From Scilla litardierei (lineage: Eukaryota > Streptophyta > Magnoliopsida > Asparagales > Asparagaceae): DNA of 64,000 nucleotides. A program made the position numbers and the translations under genes. Every line of letters starts with the position of its first letter. Position 1 is the stretch's first letter. The stretch covers positions 184,055,051 to 184,119,050 of the forward strand of contig CM061138.1 of the NCBI GenBank assembly GCA_030789695.1. Direction: 5' to 3'. The notes under the pieces are model-generated. The model was not told the origin of the DNA. It searched no databases and saw nothing but the letters and a program-made list of their open reading frames with translations. Positions 11,192 to 21,290 of the stretch are shown here, piece after piece.

Positions 11192-11304
11192 CTAGCAAAC
11201 AGTCTAACAATCAAATCCTATTCTAGCAATAAACATGAGCAAGCAACCAACATAAACAACAATCAAACTAACTAAGGAAGAAAAATAGCTAGAATGAGCG
11301 TTAC
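11192..11304 (-). other. Intron 1 of the Tekay gag-pol (113 bp, before protease)
   Basis: Minus strand: donor GTAACG after ATTACAG, T-rich body, acceptor GCTAG before GTGTGGTTTTG. It is phase 1. Splicing joins DEVIT-G-VVLVC, the junction seen in related elements (VVTG followed by a short strand, then LFDSGA). Exon 1 (12436 to 11305, 1132 bases) leaves one spare base, which the protease exon completes. If retained, the frame runs through most of the intron and stops at TAG 11204-11206. Confidence 0.75.
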
Positions 11305-11356
11305 CTGTAATAACCTCGTCCACGGCCATGCTCTCCTCCTCAGTCATCAAAAAGGC

Positions 11357-12436
11357 CTACCCTCTCGGCGGAACAGCCTGCCGAAAGGCCTGTCTCTGTG
11401 GAACAAGGGGCGCTCCACGTCCAGCGGGCACATGGGCTCTCTGCTGCAATGGCTGAGCAGCAATAGGTCCCCGCCAAGGCTGCTTCGACCTCGGGCACTC
11501 TCTGATGGTGTGGGCAAGATCTCCGCAGACAATACACTGCCCCAGGAACATCCTACACTGATCCCTGAGGTGCCCGGTCTTGCCGCAGAAATGGCAAGTC
11601 TTCAGAGTAGGCCCTCCTCGCCTCTTGAACTGCACCGAATGATTAGGCTTGAAACCAGGCCTAACCACCGCCCTGGCCTGCTCCATAGGCCTCTTCCCAG
11701 CTCCTGAAACATGTCCCGTCCTCTGGTTCAAATTCAACTCCTGCCGTCTTGCGGCAACCAGGACCTTCTGATATGTCTCCAGGTCAGAAGAGGTCACAAA
11801 GCTCTGAAGCTCCAAGGCAAGTCCCTGAAGGAATCGCTGAGCTTTCTCATCGGCATCTTGCATCATATTCGGTGCAAACCAACTGAGCCTCGTGAACTCC
11901 TGGTGGTACTGATCCACCGACAAGCTCCCCTGCTTCAGATCTATGAAGCGCTGCAGCATCACCTGCCTTGCAGCCTTCGGGAAGAACTCTCCATCAAATC
12001 TGGCCTTGAAGGTAGCCCAAACTATAGGCACCTCCAACATCTTCTCCTCAGCATCCCACCAGTTTCTGGCATTGTCCTTCAACTGCCTCTTAGCCAAATC
12101 AACCCATCCAGCCGGATTAATCTTCGTCATCGCCAGGTTATCCTCAATGTTCCGAATCCACTCATCGGCAGCCAGAGGACCCTCAGACCCATCAAAATAT
12201 GCGGGACCCAGCTCCCGAAATTGCTTCGCTCCCGGTTCAGAGCGAGGGGCATCCTGGATTGCCCGACCAGCTCGAGCAAGCAGAGCATTCTGGACTTGCA
12301 GGAGCACGCCCTGCTGCACTTGCATCATCTGGAGCATCATCCGTATCATCTCTCCATTGGTGGGTTCCCGCTCAGGCTCCTCGTCATGAGGGGGCGCACC
12401 ACTACCTCCACCACGGGTGAATCGCCTTCCTGCCAT
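11357..12436 (-). CDS. Gag of the Tekay-type element
   Basis: Minus strand, 359 residues from the ATG at 12436. A retrotransposon Gag domain spans about residues 75-235 (PAYFDGSEGPLAADEWIRN, NWWDAEEKM, FKARFDGEFFP, LKQGSLSVDQYHQEFTRLS). Two zinc knuckles follow, CHFCGKTGHLRDQC and CIVCGDLAHTIREC. It forms the virus-like particle and binds element RNA. The TAG at 11357-11359 falls at RG*AFL. The frame continues another 52 bases to the intron 1 donor, so it may be a mutated codon of a single gag-pol frame rather than a natural end. A leader of 147 bases separates it from the 5' LTR, and I saw no clean iMet primer site there. Confidence 0.9.
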   Translation of the reverse strand: MAGRRFTRGGGSGAPPHDEEPEREPTNGEMIRMMLQMMQVQQGVLLQVQNALLARAGRAIQDAPRSEPGAKQFRELGPAYFDGSEGPLAADEWIRNIEDNLAMTKINPAGWVDLAKRQLKDNARNWWDAEEKMLEVPIVWATFKARFDGEFFPKAARQVMLQRFIDLKQGSLSVDQYHQEFTRLSWFAPNMMQDADEKAQRFLQGLALELQSFVTSSDLETYQKVLVAARRQELNLNQRTGHVSGAGKRPMEQARAVVRPGFKPNHSVQFKRRGGPTLKTCHFCGKTGHLRDQCRMFLGQCIVCGDLAHTIRECPRSKQPWRGPIAAQPLQQRAHVPAGRGAPLVPQRQAFRQAVPPRG

Positions 12437-14288
12437 CTAATGACACAGAAAACGAAACAAATTAGACTCAATAGCTTAGGACTCGGATGTCGAATTTTAT
12501 TTGTTGGACAATCTTATATTATTATCGTTATCCTGATAATTGCAGTTACAGAGAGAGACCTGCATGGGGACACCACTAAAACCTGTCACGCCCCGCTTCC
12601 CTAAAATGGAGACGAGACATGAGAAGGTCCGCTCAGATGTGGAGCTGTGAAGCTGAACTCCTGATAAGCGTCAATTTAGTATAAACAGGTCCCTGTAAAC
12701 GCAAACGGAACAACAACAATAATAATAATAAAATGAGACGGATATGAAATACCAATCTCAAAGTTCGTCCACAACAATTCAACATCACAGAAAAAGCCAC
12801 CAGGCTAACAGGAAAGAGTCTAAAGGCCCAGAACAAGGCCAAACAAAACACAAACATAACAGAGTATCAAACTAGGTGCCACGCACCGACAACCTAAGCA
12901 ATCTAACAAAAACCAGACATAGACACTAAGACTGATCTTCAGTGTCTACGAAGTCCTCGATCAACGCGGGTTCTGACTCAGCGTCAGCGAACACCGCGTC
13001 CTCAGCAAGTATCTCAGGCTCGGGCTCTAACATGTGTCATCCAAAAGAGAAAAGGGGCACATGTCAGGAAGTCGAAAGACTTGTGCAAGGAAACTGAAAG
13101 AAAGGTAAACTAACAACCTAGCAGTTAAAGTATGGTGCATGGCAAGTAAAGTAAGGTGGTAACAAGTAAGGCAAAGTACAAGTAGCAAGTGGTAGTTGTG
13201 TCATGTAATGTCAAGTAACAAGTACAAGTACAAGGGATCACCCACACATGGATGCCCTATTGCCCGCAGGCTGTAGTCATGTACAAGGGATCACTCAGAG
13301 AGTGCCCTATTGCCCGCAGGCTGTAGTGAGCTCGTCTTCTGGACCACGAGCCAGAATTGTAATTGGCCTAGGGTTGTGCCCGCAAAACGGGTGCCTAGCC
13401 GGTACAAATAGTACAAGTATGTAGCGAAGCTAGGCAATCACGATGAGTGTTCAAGCATGCAATGACATGAGCAGATATTCGCGTACCTTTAATTGAAATT
13501 AAACGTGACAGGCAAAATGCAATGACATGAACATATTCGCGTACCGTTAATTTAAATTAAACATGGCAGTTAAAATGCAATAGCAGTTAAGGATGCATGG
13601 ATGACATGAACAGTTAATACGCGTACCGTTAAGGGAAAGTAAACATGACATACGAGCATGATTAGGGTGACGGACCAAGCTTCTTTGTCAAGCTGAGTCA
13701 ATGGCGTCTAGACGGCTATCCTTTCACCGTCTAGTCTCTGTTACGCTAAAGCAAGGAAAATGGCCTAAGACATGGCCCAAATCAAGAGATGCAAGTTTCA
13801 CTTGCCTGATACCGGGTTCGACGAGCAATGAAGATCGTCACACAAGCTAACTACGGAATAGATCACTGTTATAGCAAAACAATTATTAGAACAACGATTC
13901 TAAATCGATTTCTTAATAGAATCCTAATTGTCTAATAATCCATTTTATTAGGGTTTCACAAATGTCAATGTGGGTTATGCTAAAACTAAAGAATCGAGTA
14001 TTACCGTGAAGAAGCGGAGGAACGATGCCGAGCAACCACGGCAACGGAAGAACAATCCGGCTCAGATCTGGAAATGAGGGAAAATCTGGAGAAATAGGTT
14101 TTGATATGGGTTTTGGGGGTTTGATGTAGGTTTGAGGAAGATGGAAGGTGGAAAGTGTTAAGTGAGGGTTTGGATGATGGATTTTGGGCTTGGGATGAAG
14201 GAATAAGGGTTTGAGGAAGAAGAGGGCTCAATGGGGGAGAAACTAGGGTTTTAGGTCATGAGGAAGAAGAAGAAAACGTTTGGAGGGG

Positions 14289-14296
14289 TATTTATA
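14289..14296 (-). promoter_or_regulatory. TATA box in the Tekay 5' LTR
   Basis: TATAAATA on the minus strand, downstream of the palindrome array, in the position of the likely element promoter. Confidence 0.65.
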
Positions 14297-14340
14297 GAGT
14301 TTGGTGGCGGCTAGGGCAAAACTAGGGTTTCCTCTACTGT

Positions 14341-14755
14341 TTAGTCGGTCAAAGAGCAACCACTGACCGACTAGTTTGGGAACTAGTCGGTCGGTTGACC
14401 AACGCAGACCGACTAAGTGTAAACAGTAACCCCTGACGAAAACCTGAACTAAGAGTTAGTCGGTCAAAGAACAACTACTGACCGACTAGTTTGACATCTA
14501 GTCGGTCGATGAACGTTCTTAGACCGACTAAAAGTGAACAGTAGCTGGTACCAAAAATAGTTAATGAGTTAGTCGGTTAAAGAAGCATTGCTGACCGACT
14601 AGTTTGCAACCTAGTCGGTCAACCAACGTTCTTAGACCGACTAACGATAAACAGTAACTCCTGAACATTTATCAAAGCCCACTAGTCGGTTCAAGAAGGT
14701 TTTCCGACCGACTGGATCGTCATTTAGTCGGTCGATGCCCCTTCTTATACCGGCT
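14341..14755. repeat. Four tandem dyad units in U3 of the Tekay 5' LTR
   Basis: Same array as in the 3' LTR: repeated GACCGACTAG...CTAGTCGGTC inverted repeats at about 110-bp spacing, here slightly better preserved (half-sites mutated in the other LTR are intact). Confidence 0.8.
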
Positions 14756-15032
14756 AATGTGCACTGAAAGTTCCGAAATGGAGCGCGAAGCTCCGGGATG
14801 GTTTCCTAAGTCTCATGGGCTCGTTCTAACTCTAAGATATCGACGTTATGAAGCCCGTCACGAATGACTTACTTCAAACACGCCGACCGACGGAAGAATC
14901 TAGAGAATCACGACGAAACGAACGAGAATGAAAACTACGGAGACGGAAATGGAAATCGCAACCAAGGAGAAGCAACCAAATATATATATATATAATAAAA
15001 TCCATACATGAAAAATCAGTCGTTACATGGCT

Positions 15033-16502
15033 GCTACATATAACGCGCTCACTCTAAGCTTTCCTTCTTCTGCAGGTCAAACAATGAGCATACCGCTCGA
15101 AGAGTTGAAGCGGCAGGCCGCGGAGCAAGCAGCCCAGTAGGCGAAGAAGGCCGATAAGAAGAGGCCGCACAAGGAGACGACCCAAGGGGAGGAGATGGTG
15201 AGAAAGGGGAAGGCGTCCGGTGGATCGAAGAGGAAGAAGCTGGTCGCGAAGTCGTCCGCTCCTGATCCTCAGACGGAGAGGGATGCCCACCGATACGGCG
15301 AGAGGACCGCTCGTGATGCCGGCACCCCCATTATCAATCTTGAAGGTGGGGGCAAAGGACAGACTGAACCCAGGGCAAGGGGCCCCGAAACCCGTCAGCC
15401 GAGCCCGAAGGCCGCCGCTACTGTAGATCGGACCCAAACCCCGGCTCCCCCTGGGGGCTCCAGTGGGTCTGATCCAACAATCCAGCCATCGAGTGGGGAC
15501 CGCTGGCCTTATGGTTGCCAGCGGTTCGCCCTGGAGAATCCTGGCCACCCCAGCTGTGAAGCCTCGCTCTCCGCCTTCAAGTCCAAGAAGGTCGAGATCG
15601 AGGGTCTCCCTCGGGAGGCCCTCCATGCGATGCCTTATCGAGTCGGGGCTGACGAGTCGATTTTCGACGAGGCCGGGGTAGTGGCGAGGTTGGGCGAGAA
15701 CTGCCAGCTGCCCCGCTATAAGGAAAGCTTGGCCGTGGTCGGTCAGGAGTGGCTGTGCGCTTCTGCAGTGTGGCACTTCATGCAGGTCGGTCGATCGGAC
15801 TGGATTAGGTACATTAGATGCATTTTTGCCTAGGAATAATCTGACCCGCTCTGTTTTGTCATGCAGGCCACAGCTATGATGGTCGTCGCTAGGCGCCACA
15901 CGCCCGCTCTGACCAAGGCCGAGGCTGCCGTTGCCAAGAAGGCGACCGAGCTTGAGAGGCTCTGGAAGGAAGCCGCCGAGCAGCTTGCGCAAGAGAGGGG
16001 CCAGTGCGACAAGATAAGGTCGGAGGTCCAACAACTATAGGCACTCCTAGTGGACCATGAGACGAAGGTCGCAGATGCTGCGACTCGTGTGTTGGAGCTG
16101 GAGGGCGCGCTGGAGCAAGAGAGAGCACTGGCGGTCGACCTGGCGACGAAGGTGAAGGCCGGGGAGGACGAGCTGGCGCTGAAAATCGAAGAATTTCGGG
16201 GCTATCAAGAGTCCACCGTCGTCCCCGTCCTCGCGGAGGTAATACGCGATGATCTGGAGAGAGGCCGAGCCGAAGGCCTGGAGGACGGCCGGATCGAAAG
16301 TTGGGAGGCCTGGCTCCGCCGGGTCAAGGAAAGGGCGGGGAGCCTCTACCCTTCGATCGAGGTAGACTTTCACAAGTTAGCGGCCTCTGACGAGGAGGGG
16401 GAAGCGGGAGACGACGAGGCTGCGTTCGCCAACGTTGAGGGCGACTCCCCGAAGATCGACACAAGGGAGTGTGCCCCGAGTGGTGGCGACCAGCCGAAGT
16501 AA
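15033..16502 (+). pseudogene. 'Putative gypsy type transposon' accessory protein, 3' part
   Basis: Continuation of the gene at 4389 after the Tekay insertion. The frame runs through MSIPLEELKRQAAEQAAQ, has a TAG at about 15138, and continues with a Lys-rich and Gly/Pro-rich linker to HFMQ at 15785. An 81-bp intron follows (15786-15866, donor GTCGGT, acceptor ATGCAG). The last exon 15867-16502 has long heptad-like Ala/Glu/Leu stretches, so a coiled coil is likely, and ends with an acidic tail. TAG at 16038-16040 interrupts the coiled coil at QQL*ALL. Removing the intron keeps frame (both exon pieces are multiples of three from 15195). Confidence 0.6.
15786..15866 (+). other. Intron in the accessory gene (81 bp)
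   Basis: GT at 15786 after CATGCAG and AG at 15866 before GCCACAGC. The exons on both sides are in frame once it is removed, and unspliced reading stops at TAG about 45 bases in. Confidence 0.6.
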
Positions 16503-16727
16503 TCTTGTCCCCCCCCACTTTTTTGTTTGTTTTGGGCGAGCGATGGGGTCGACCTGAGGGAGGTCTTGTTTTGTGAGGTCGGCCCCCGCTGTGACTTTGT
16601 AAAATTTTGACTAAAGTTGAATAGAAGGAAATTTTAGCTACCTGGTGCCTGGGTTTTCCTTGCGTAATTTAAGTAAAACTAAAGTGATAGTAGGAGATAT
16701 CAAGTCGTACTTGTGGGGGGGGCGAGC

Positions 16728-16805
16728 ACATAGCTCAGCATGTGCCCCTCTCCGGTTTAGGTGGCGGAGCCCCGTAAGCTCGCCTCGGAGTTCGACGGAG
16801 ATCAT
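16728..16805 (+). repeat. Isolated fragment of the 218-bp satellite
   Basis: GCGAGCACATAGCTCAGC, then CTCTCCGGTTTAGGTGG and CCGTAAGCTCGCCTCGGAG, are a diverged part of the monomer that fills 17922-21205, stranded 1.1 kb away on the other side of the small pseudogene. Confidence 0.7.
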
Positions 16806-16858
16806 AGACAATTTAGTTCACACATAGATGGAATTTTCTTGCTTGGAAGGACATTTTC

Positions 16859-17580
16859 TTAGTTTCTACAATATGACGACGACGGTTGAATAAGTGTGAC
16901 GTGATCCGCAGACGGGCTAACGTGTCGTTCTACTTTTTTGTAAACTGCATTAGGATGAGCGAGCTCCGGTTTTAGGCGTGGCCTTCCTTCTCTACCGGTA
17001 CTCGTTGCATCCTCTTTCGCCTCCTCGATGATGGTGGGCTGCTTGATCTCTTCTGGGAGTTCCTCTGACTCAATAGGAAACCCTGGAAGAGGAGGAGTGG
17101 GAGGCGTCATGGTGGTGTAGCCTCCACGGGAGGTCGAGGAGTGGAAGGCGGGCTGTTGGAGGCTGGGATGCCCATTGGGGTGATTTGGGCGTCAACGCCT
17201 TCCCAGGTGGTGGAGGTCGCATGGAGTGGGCGCTGGAAGGGAGGAGCGGTCTGTGACACCTCCCCGGTGATTTGGAGCGTCACTCTACGGGCGCGGAAAA
17301 GGAGGAGCGGCCCGCCGTCGATTCCGTGTCGCAAGTTGTCCAAGGGAAGTCGATGAGTGGAAGGCGGGCCGTTCCGTGAGTAAGAGGAATAACTTGTCGA
17401 CGATCTGCCTGTAAGATGAATAACTTGCCGGAGTGGCGTGGTCGATTGTGGCCCGAAGGCCAGTTCGTCAATTGGGTTGGAAGAGTGGGCGGTTGGAGGG
17501 ATCTAAGGGCAGACTGGCATTAACACCACGAACGGGCGGGAACTTGAGTATGGGGCGTTTCGCCCCCTTTTGCTGTCCAT
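16859..17580 (-). pseudogene. Small promoter-bearing ORF remnant between satellite blocks
   Basis: Minus strand, ATG at 17580, about 50 bases below a TATAAAAA box (17632-17639). The frame is broken (stop after about 25 codons) and continues in pieces (17471-17280, 17343-17107, 17110-16859) that are Pro/Ser/Thr-rich and then Glu/Lys-rich. I recognise no domain. It points towards and converges with the accessory gene. The upstream flank (17640-17860) shares GAGCTGGCATGGTGAGCTGG-like sequence and repeated TTTGTCAG with the Tat LTR at 35760-35960, so it may be an LTR-derived promoter. Confidence 0.3.
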
Positions 17581-17631
17581 GGTGAGCAGGCTGATGCTTA
17601 TTTGTCCCCCCTTCTCCTTTGGCCAAGGGGG

Positions 17632-17639
17632 TTTTTATA
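17632..17639 (-). promoter_or_regulatory. TATA box (TATAAAAA) of the small pseudogene
   Basis: TATAAAAACCCCC on the minus strand, 52 bases upstream of the ATG at 17580. Confidence 0.35.
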
Positions 17640-17921
17640 GGCGTTGCGGAATCGGGGGTCTCTGGTAAGATGAGCTGGCATGGTGAGCTGGCTTGTCATA
17701 GTCAAGTCAATCAATCCAGCCTTTGTCAGGCACATGAGGAGTCCGGCCCACTTTTGTCAGATTCGCCGTTGACAAGTCCTGCGTTTGTCAGCTTTGCTGT
17801 TAACAGGACCTGCTTTTGTCAGCTTTGCCGCCGCTAGTCAGCTGGTTGTCAGCATTGGTAGGTTTCCCGAGAGAGTTCTAGCGTCGTTGGGTCACTTCGG
17901 GATGTGCCTCCTGAGGGTGGT

Positions 17922-20900
17922 GGGGCTTGCCCCAGAGTGTCCGCTGGAGGGGAAAGCGAGCCCGTAGCTCGGCCCGTGCCCTTCTCTGGCTTGGGTGGCA
18001 AAGCTTTGTAAGCTTGCCACGAAGTCTTTGAGAGGGCAGGTATTGGGCCGTCGCCTCCCCACAGCGTCTATAGTCGGACGGGTATTAGGCCGTCGCCTAC
18101 CCCGCATATGGCGCTCCGGTTTAGGTGGCGAAGCTCCGTAAGCTTGCCCCGGAGGTCTTCACTGGAGGGGGGAGTGAGCGCGTAGCTCGGCCCGTGCACT
18201 TCTCCGGTTTGGGTGGCGAAGCTCCGGAAGCTTGCCTGGAGTCTTTGAGAGGGTGGGTATTGGGCCGTCGCCTTCCCGCAGCCTATATAGTCGGACGGGT
18301 ATTGGGCCGTCACCTACCCTGCATATGGCTCTCCGGTTTGGGTGGCGAAGCTCCGTAAGCTTGCCCCGGAGGTCTGCACTGGAGGGGGAGCGAGAGCGTA
18401 GCTCGGCCCATGCCCTTCTCCGGTTTGGGTGGCGAAGCTCCGTAAGCTTGCCCCGGAGTCTTTGAGAGGATGGGTATTAGGTCGTCGCCTCACCGCAGCC
18501 TCTATAGTTGGACGGGTATTGGGCCGTCGCATACCCCGCATATGGCGCTCCGGTTTGGGTGGCAAAGCTCCGTAAGCTTTCCCCGGAGGTCTTCACTGGA
18601 GGGGGAGCGAGCGCGTAGCTCAGCCCGTGCCTTTCTCCGGTTTGTGTGGCGAAGCTCCGTAAGCTTGCCCCGGAGTCTTTGAGAGGGCAGGTATTGGGCC
18701 GTCGCCTCCCTGCATCATCTATATTCGGATGGGTATTGGATTGTCGCCTACCTCGCATATGGTGATTTGGTTTGGATGGCGAAGCTCCGTAAGCTTGCCC
18801 CAGAGGTCTTCACTGGAGGGGAGAGCGAGCGCATAGCTCGGCCCGTGCCCTTCTTCGGTTTGGGTGACGAAGCTCCGTAAGATTACCCCAGAGTCTTTGA
18901 GAGGGCGGGTATTGGGCGGTCGCCTCCCCGTAGCCTCTATAGTTGGACGGGTATTGGGCCATCGCCTACCCTGCATATGGCGCTCCGGTTTGGATGACGA
19001 AGCTCCGTAAGCTTGCCCCAGTAGTCTTCACTGGAGGGGAGAGCGAGCACGTAGCTCGGCCCGTGCCCTTCTCCGGTTTGGGTGGCGAAGCTCCGTAAGC
19101 TTGCCTTGGAGTCTTTGAGATGGCAGGTATTAAGTCATCGCCTTCCCGCAGCCTCTATAGTCGGACGGGTATTGGGCCGTCACCTACCCTGCATATGGCG
19201 CTCCGGTTTGGGTGGCGAAGCTCTGTAAGCTTGCCCCGGAGGTCTTCACTGGAGGGGGAGCGAGCGCGTAGCTCGGCTTGTGCCCTTCTCTGGTTTGGGT
19301 GGCAAAGCTCCGTAAGCTTGCCCCGAAGTCTTTGAGAGGGCGGGTATTGAGCCGTCGCTTCCCCGCAGCCTATATAGTCGGACGGATATTGGGCCGTCGC
19401 CTACCCCGCATATGGCGCTCTGGTTTGGATGGCGAAGCTCCGTAAGCTTGCCCCGAAAGTCTTCATTGGAGGGGGGAGCGAGCGCGTAGCTCGGCCCGTG
19501 CTCTTCTCCGGTTTGGATGGCGAAGCTCCATAAGCTTGCCCCGGAGTCTTTGATGGGGAGGGTATTGGGTCGTCGCCTCCCCGCAGCTCTATAGTCGGAC
19601 GGGTATTGGGCCGTCGCCTACCCTGTATATGGCGCTCCGGTTTGGGTGGTGAAGCTCCGTAAGCTTGCCTCGGAGGTCTTCCTGGAGGGGGATCGAGCGC
19701 ATAGCTCAGCCCGTGCCCTTCTCCAGTTTGGGTTGCGAAACTCTGTAAGCTTGCCTTGGAGTCTTTGAGAGGGCGGGTATTGGGCCGTCGCCTCCCCGCA
19801 ACCTCCATAGTCGGACGGGTATTGGGCCATCGCCTACCCCGCATATAGCTCTCCGGTTTGGGTGGCGAAGCTCCGTAAGCTTGCCTCAGAGGTCTTCACT
19901 GGAGGGGGGAGCGAGCGCGTAGCTCGGCCCATGCCCTTCTCCAGTTTGGGTGGCGAAGCTCCGTAAGCTTGCCTGGGAGTCTTTGAGAGGGCGGGTATTG
20001 GGCCGTCGCCTCCCCGCAGCCTCTATAGTCGGACGGGTATTGGGCCGTCGCCTACCCCGCATATGGCGCTTCGGTTTGGGTGGCATAGCTCTGTAAGCTT
20101 GCCCCGAATGTCTTCACGGGAGGGGGGAGCGAGCGCGTCGCTCGGCCCGTGTCCTTCTCCGGTTTGGGTGGCGAAGCTCCGTAAGCTTGCCCCGGAGTCT
20201 TTGAGAGGGCGGGTATTGGGCCGTCGCCTCCCTGCAGCCTCTATAGTTGGACGGATATTAGGCAGTCGCCTACCCCGCATATGGCGCTCCGGTTTGGGTG
20301 GCGAAGCTCCGTAAGCTTGCCCCGGAGGTCTTCACTGGAGGGGGGAGCGATCGCGTAGCTCGGTCCGTGCCCTTCTCCGGTTTGGGTGGCGAAGCTCCGT
20401 AAGCTTGCCCCGGAGTCTTTGAGAGGGAGGGTATTGGGCCGTCGCCTCCCCGTAGCCTCTATAGTCGGACGGGTATTGGGCCGTCACCTACCCCGCATAT
20501 GGCGCTCCGGTTTGGGTGGCGAAGCTCTGTAAGCTTGCCCCGGAGGTCTTCACTGGAGGGGGGAGCGAGCGCGTAGCTCGGCCCGTGCCCTTCTCCGATT
20601 TGGGTTGCCAAGCTCTGTAAGCTTGCCCCGGAGTCTTTGAGAGGGCGGGTATTGGGCCGTCGCCTCCCCGCAGCCTCTATAGTCGGACAGGTATTGGGCC
20701 GTCGCCTACCCCGTATATGTGGCTCTGTTTTGGGTGGAGAAGCTCCGTAAGCTTACCCCGGAGGTCTTCACTGGAGGGGGCGAGCGAGCACGTAGCTCGG
20801 TCTGTGCCCTTCTCCGGTTTGGGTGGGGAAGCTCCGTAAGCTTGCCCCGGAGTCTTTGAGAGGGCGGGTATTGGGCCGTCGCCTCCCCGCAGCCTCTATA

Positions 20901-21205
20901 GTCGGACGGGTATTGGGCCGTCACCTACCCCGCATATGGTGCTCCGGTTTGGGTGGCGAAGTTCTGTAAGCTTGCCCCGGAGGTCTTCATTGGAGGGGGA
21001 GCGAGCGCATAGCTCGGCCCGTGCCCTTCTCCGATTTGGGTGGCGAAGCTCCGTAAGCTTGCCCCGGAGTCTTTGAGAGGGCGCGTATTGGGCCGTCGTC
21101 TCCCCGCGGCCTTTATAGTCAGACGGGTATTAGGCCGTCGCCTACCCCGCCTATGGCGCTCCAGTTTGGGTGGCGAAGCTCCGTAAGCTTACCCCGAAGG
21201 TCTTG
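17922..21205. repeat. 218-bp satellite array, about 15 monomers
   Basis: Period measured between GGCGCTCCGG at 20283 and 20501 is 218 bp. CGCATATGG-type landmarks recur about every 215-220 bp from 18108 to 21150. Each monomer carries two copies of a block of about 42 bp (CTCCGGTTTGGGTGGCGAAG...CCGTAAGCTTGCCCCGGAG) and two copies of GGGTATTGGGCCGTCGCCT. The block is a nested dyad (CTCCGG/CCGGAG outside, AAGCT/AGCTT inside). It directly follows the Tat integrase gene in the element's 3' region, where tandem repeats are known in Tat/Ogre relatives. ORFs inside are frame accidents. Confidence 0.95.
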
Positions 21206-21290
21206 TGTATAAAACTGAAATTTTCAAGTGGAGTCACCAAAATTTGAAAAATATGCTGGAAATGGAGAATTTTATTAAAAACTCACGAAG

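Larger units (their letters stand above)
5309..15027 (-). mobile_element. Complete Tekay-type chromovirus (Ty3/gypsy LTR retrotransposon), 9.7 kb
   Basis: Two LTRs of exactly 2444 bp (5309-7752 and 12584-15027) start TGTCAC and end GTTACA on the plus strand. The 5-bp target duplication TGGCT flanks the element (5304-5308 and 15028-15032). On the minus strand the order is LTR, gag, protease, RT, RNase H, integrase, chromodomain-like tail, purine tract, LTR. I counted about 39 mismatches and no net length change between the LTRs (about 1.6%). With a rice-like rate of 1.3e-8 per site per year that would be roughly 0.6 million years. Clade is inferred from domain order, long LTRs and the class II-like chromodomain ending. 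The gag-pol frame carries five premature TAG codons and two apparent introns. Confidence 0.95.
12584..15027 (-). repeat. 5' LTR of the Tekay-type element
   Basis: 2444 bp, the partner of 5309-7752. It contains the TATAAATA box (14289-14296, minus) and the four-unit dyad array (14341-14755). It is followed by the TSD copy TGGCT at 15028-15032. It would drive transcription of gag-pol leftwards. Confidence 0.95.

Noticed and set aside
10305..12604. Long plus-strand ORFs over the Tekay gag and protease
   Set aside because: Antisense shadows; all recognisable motifs are on the minus strand.
17890..20924. Many 60-150 codon ORFs on both strands in the satellite
   Set aside because: They repeat every 218 bp and follow the monomer, with no start or domain logic; they are frame accidents of the array.
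17922..21205. Regularly spaced repeats that might suggest a CRISPR-like array
   Set aside because: Units are contiguous 218-bp monomers without unique spacers, in a plant retrotransposon 3' region.
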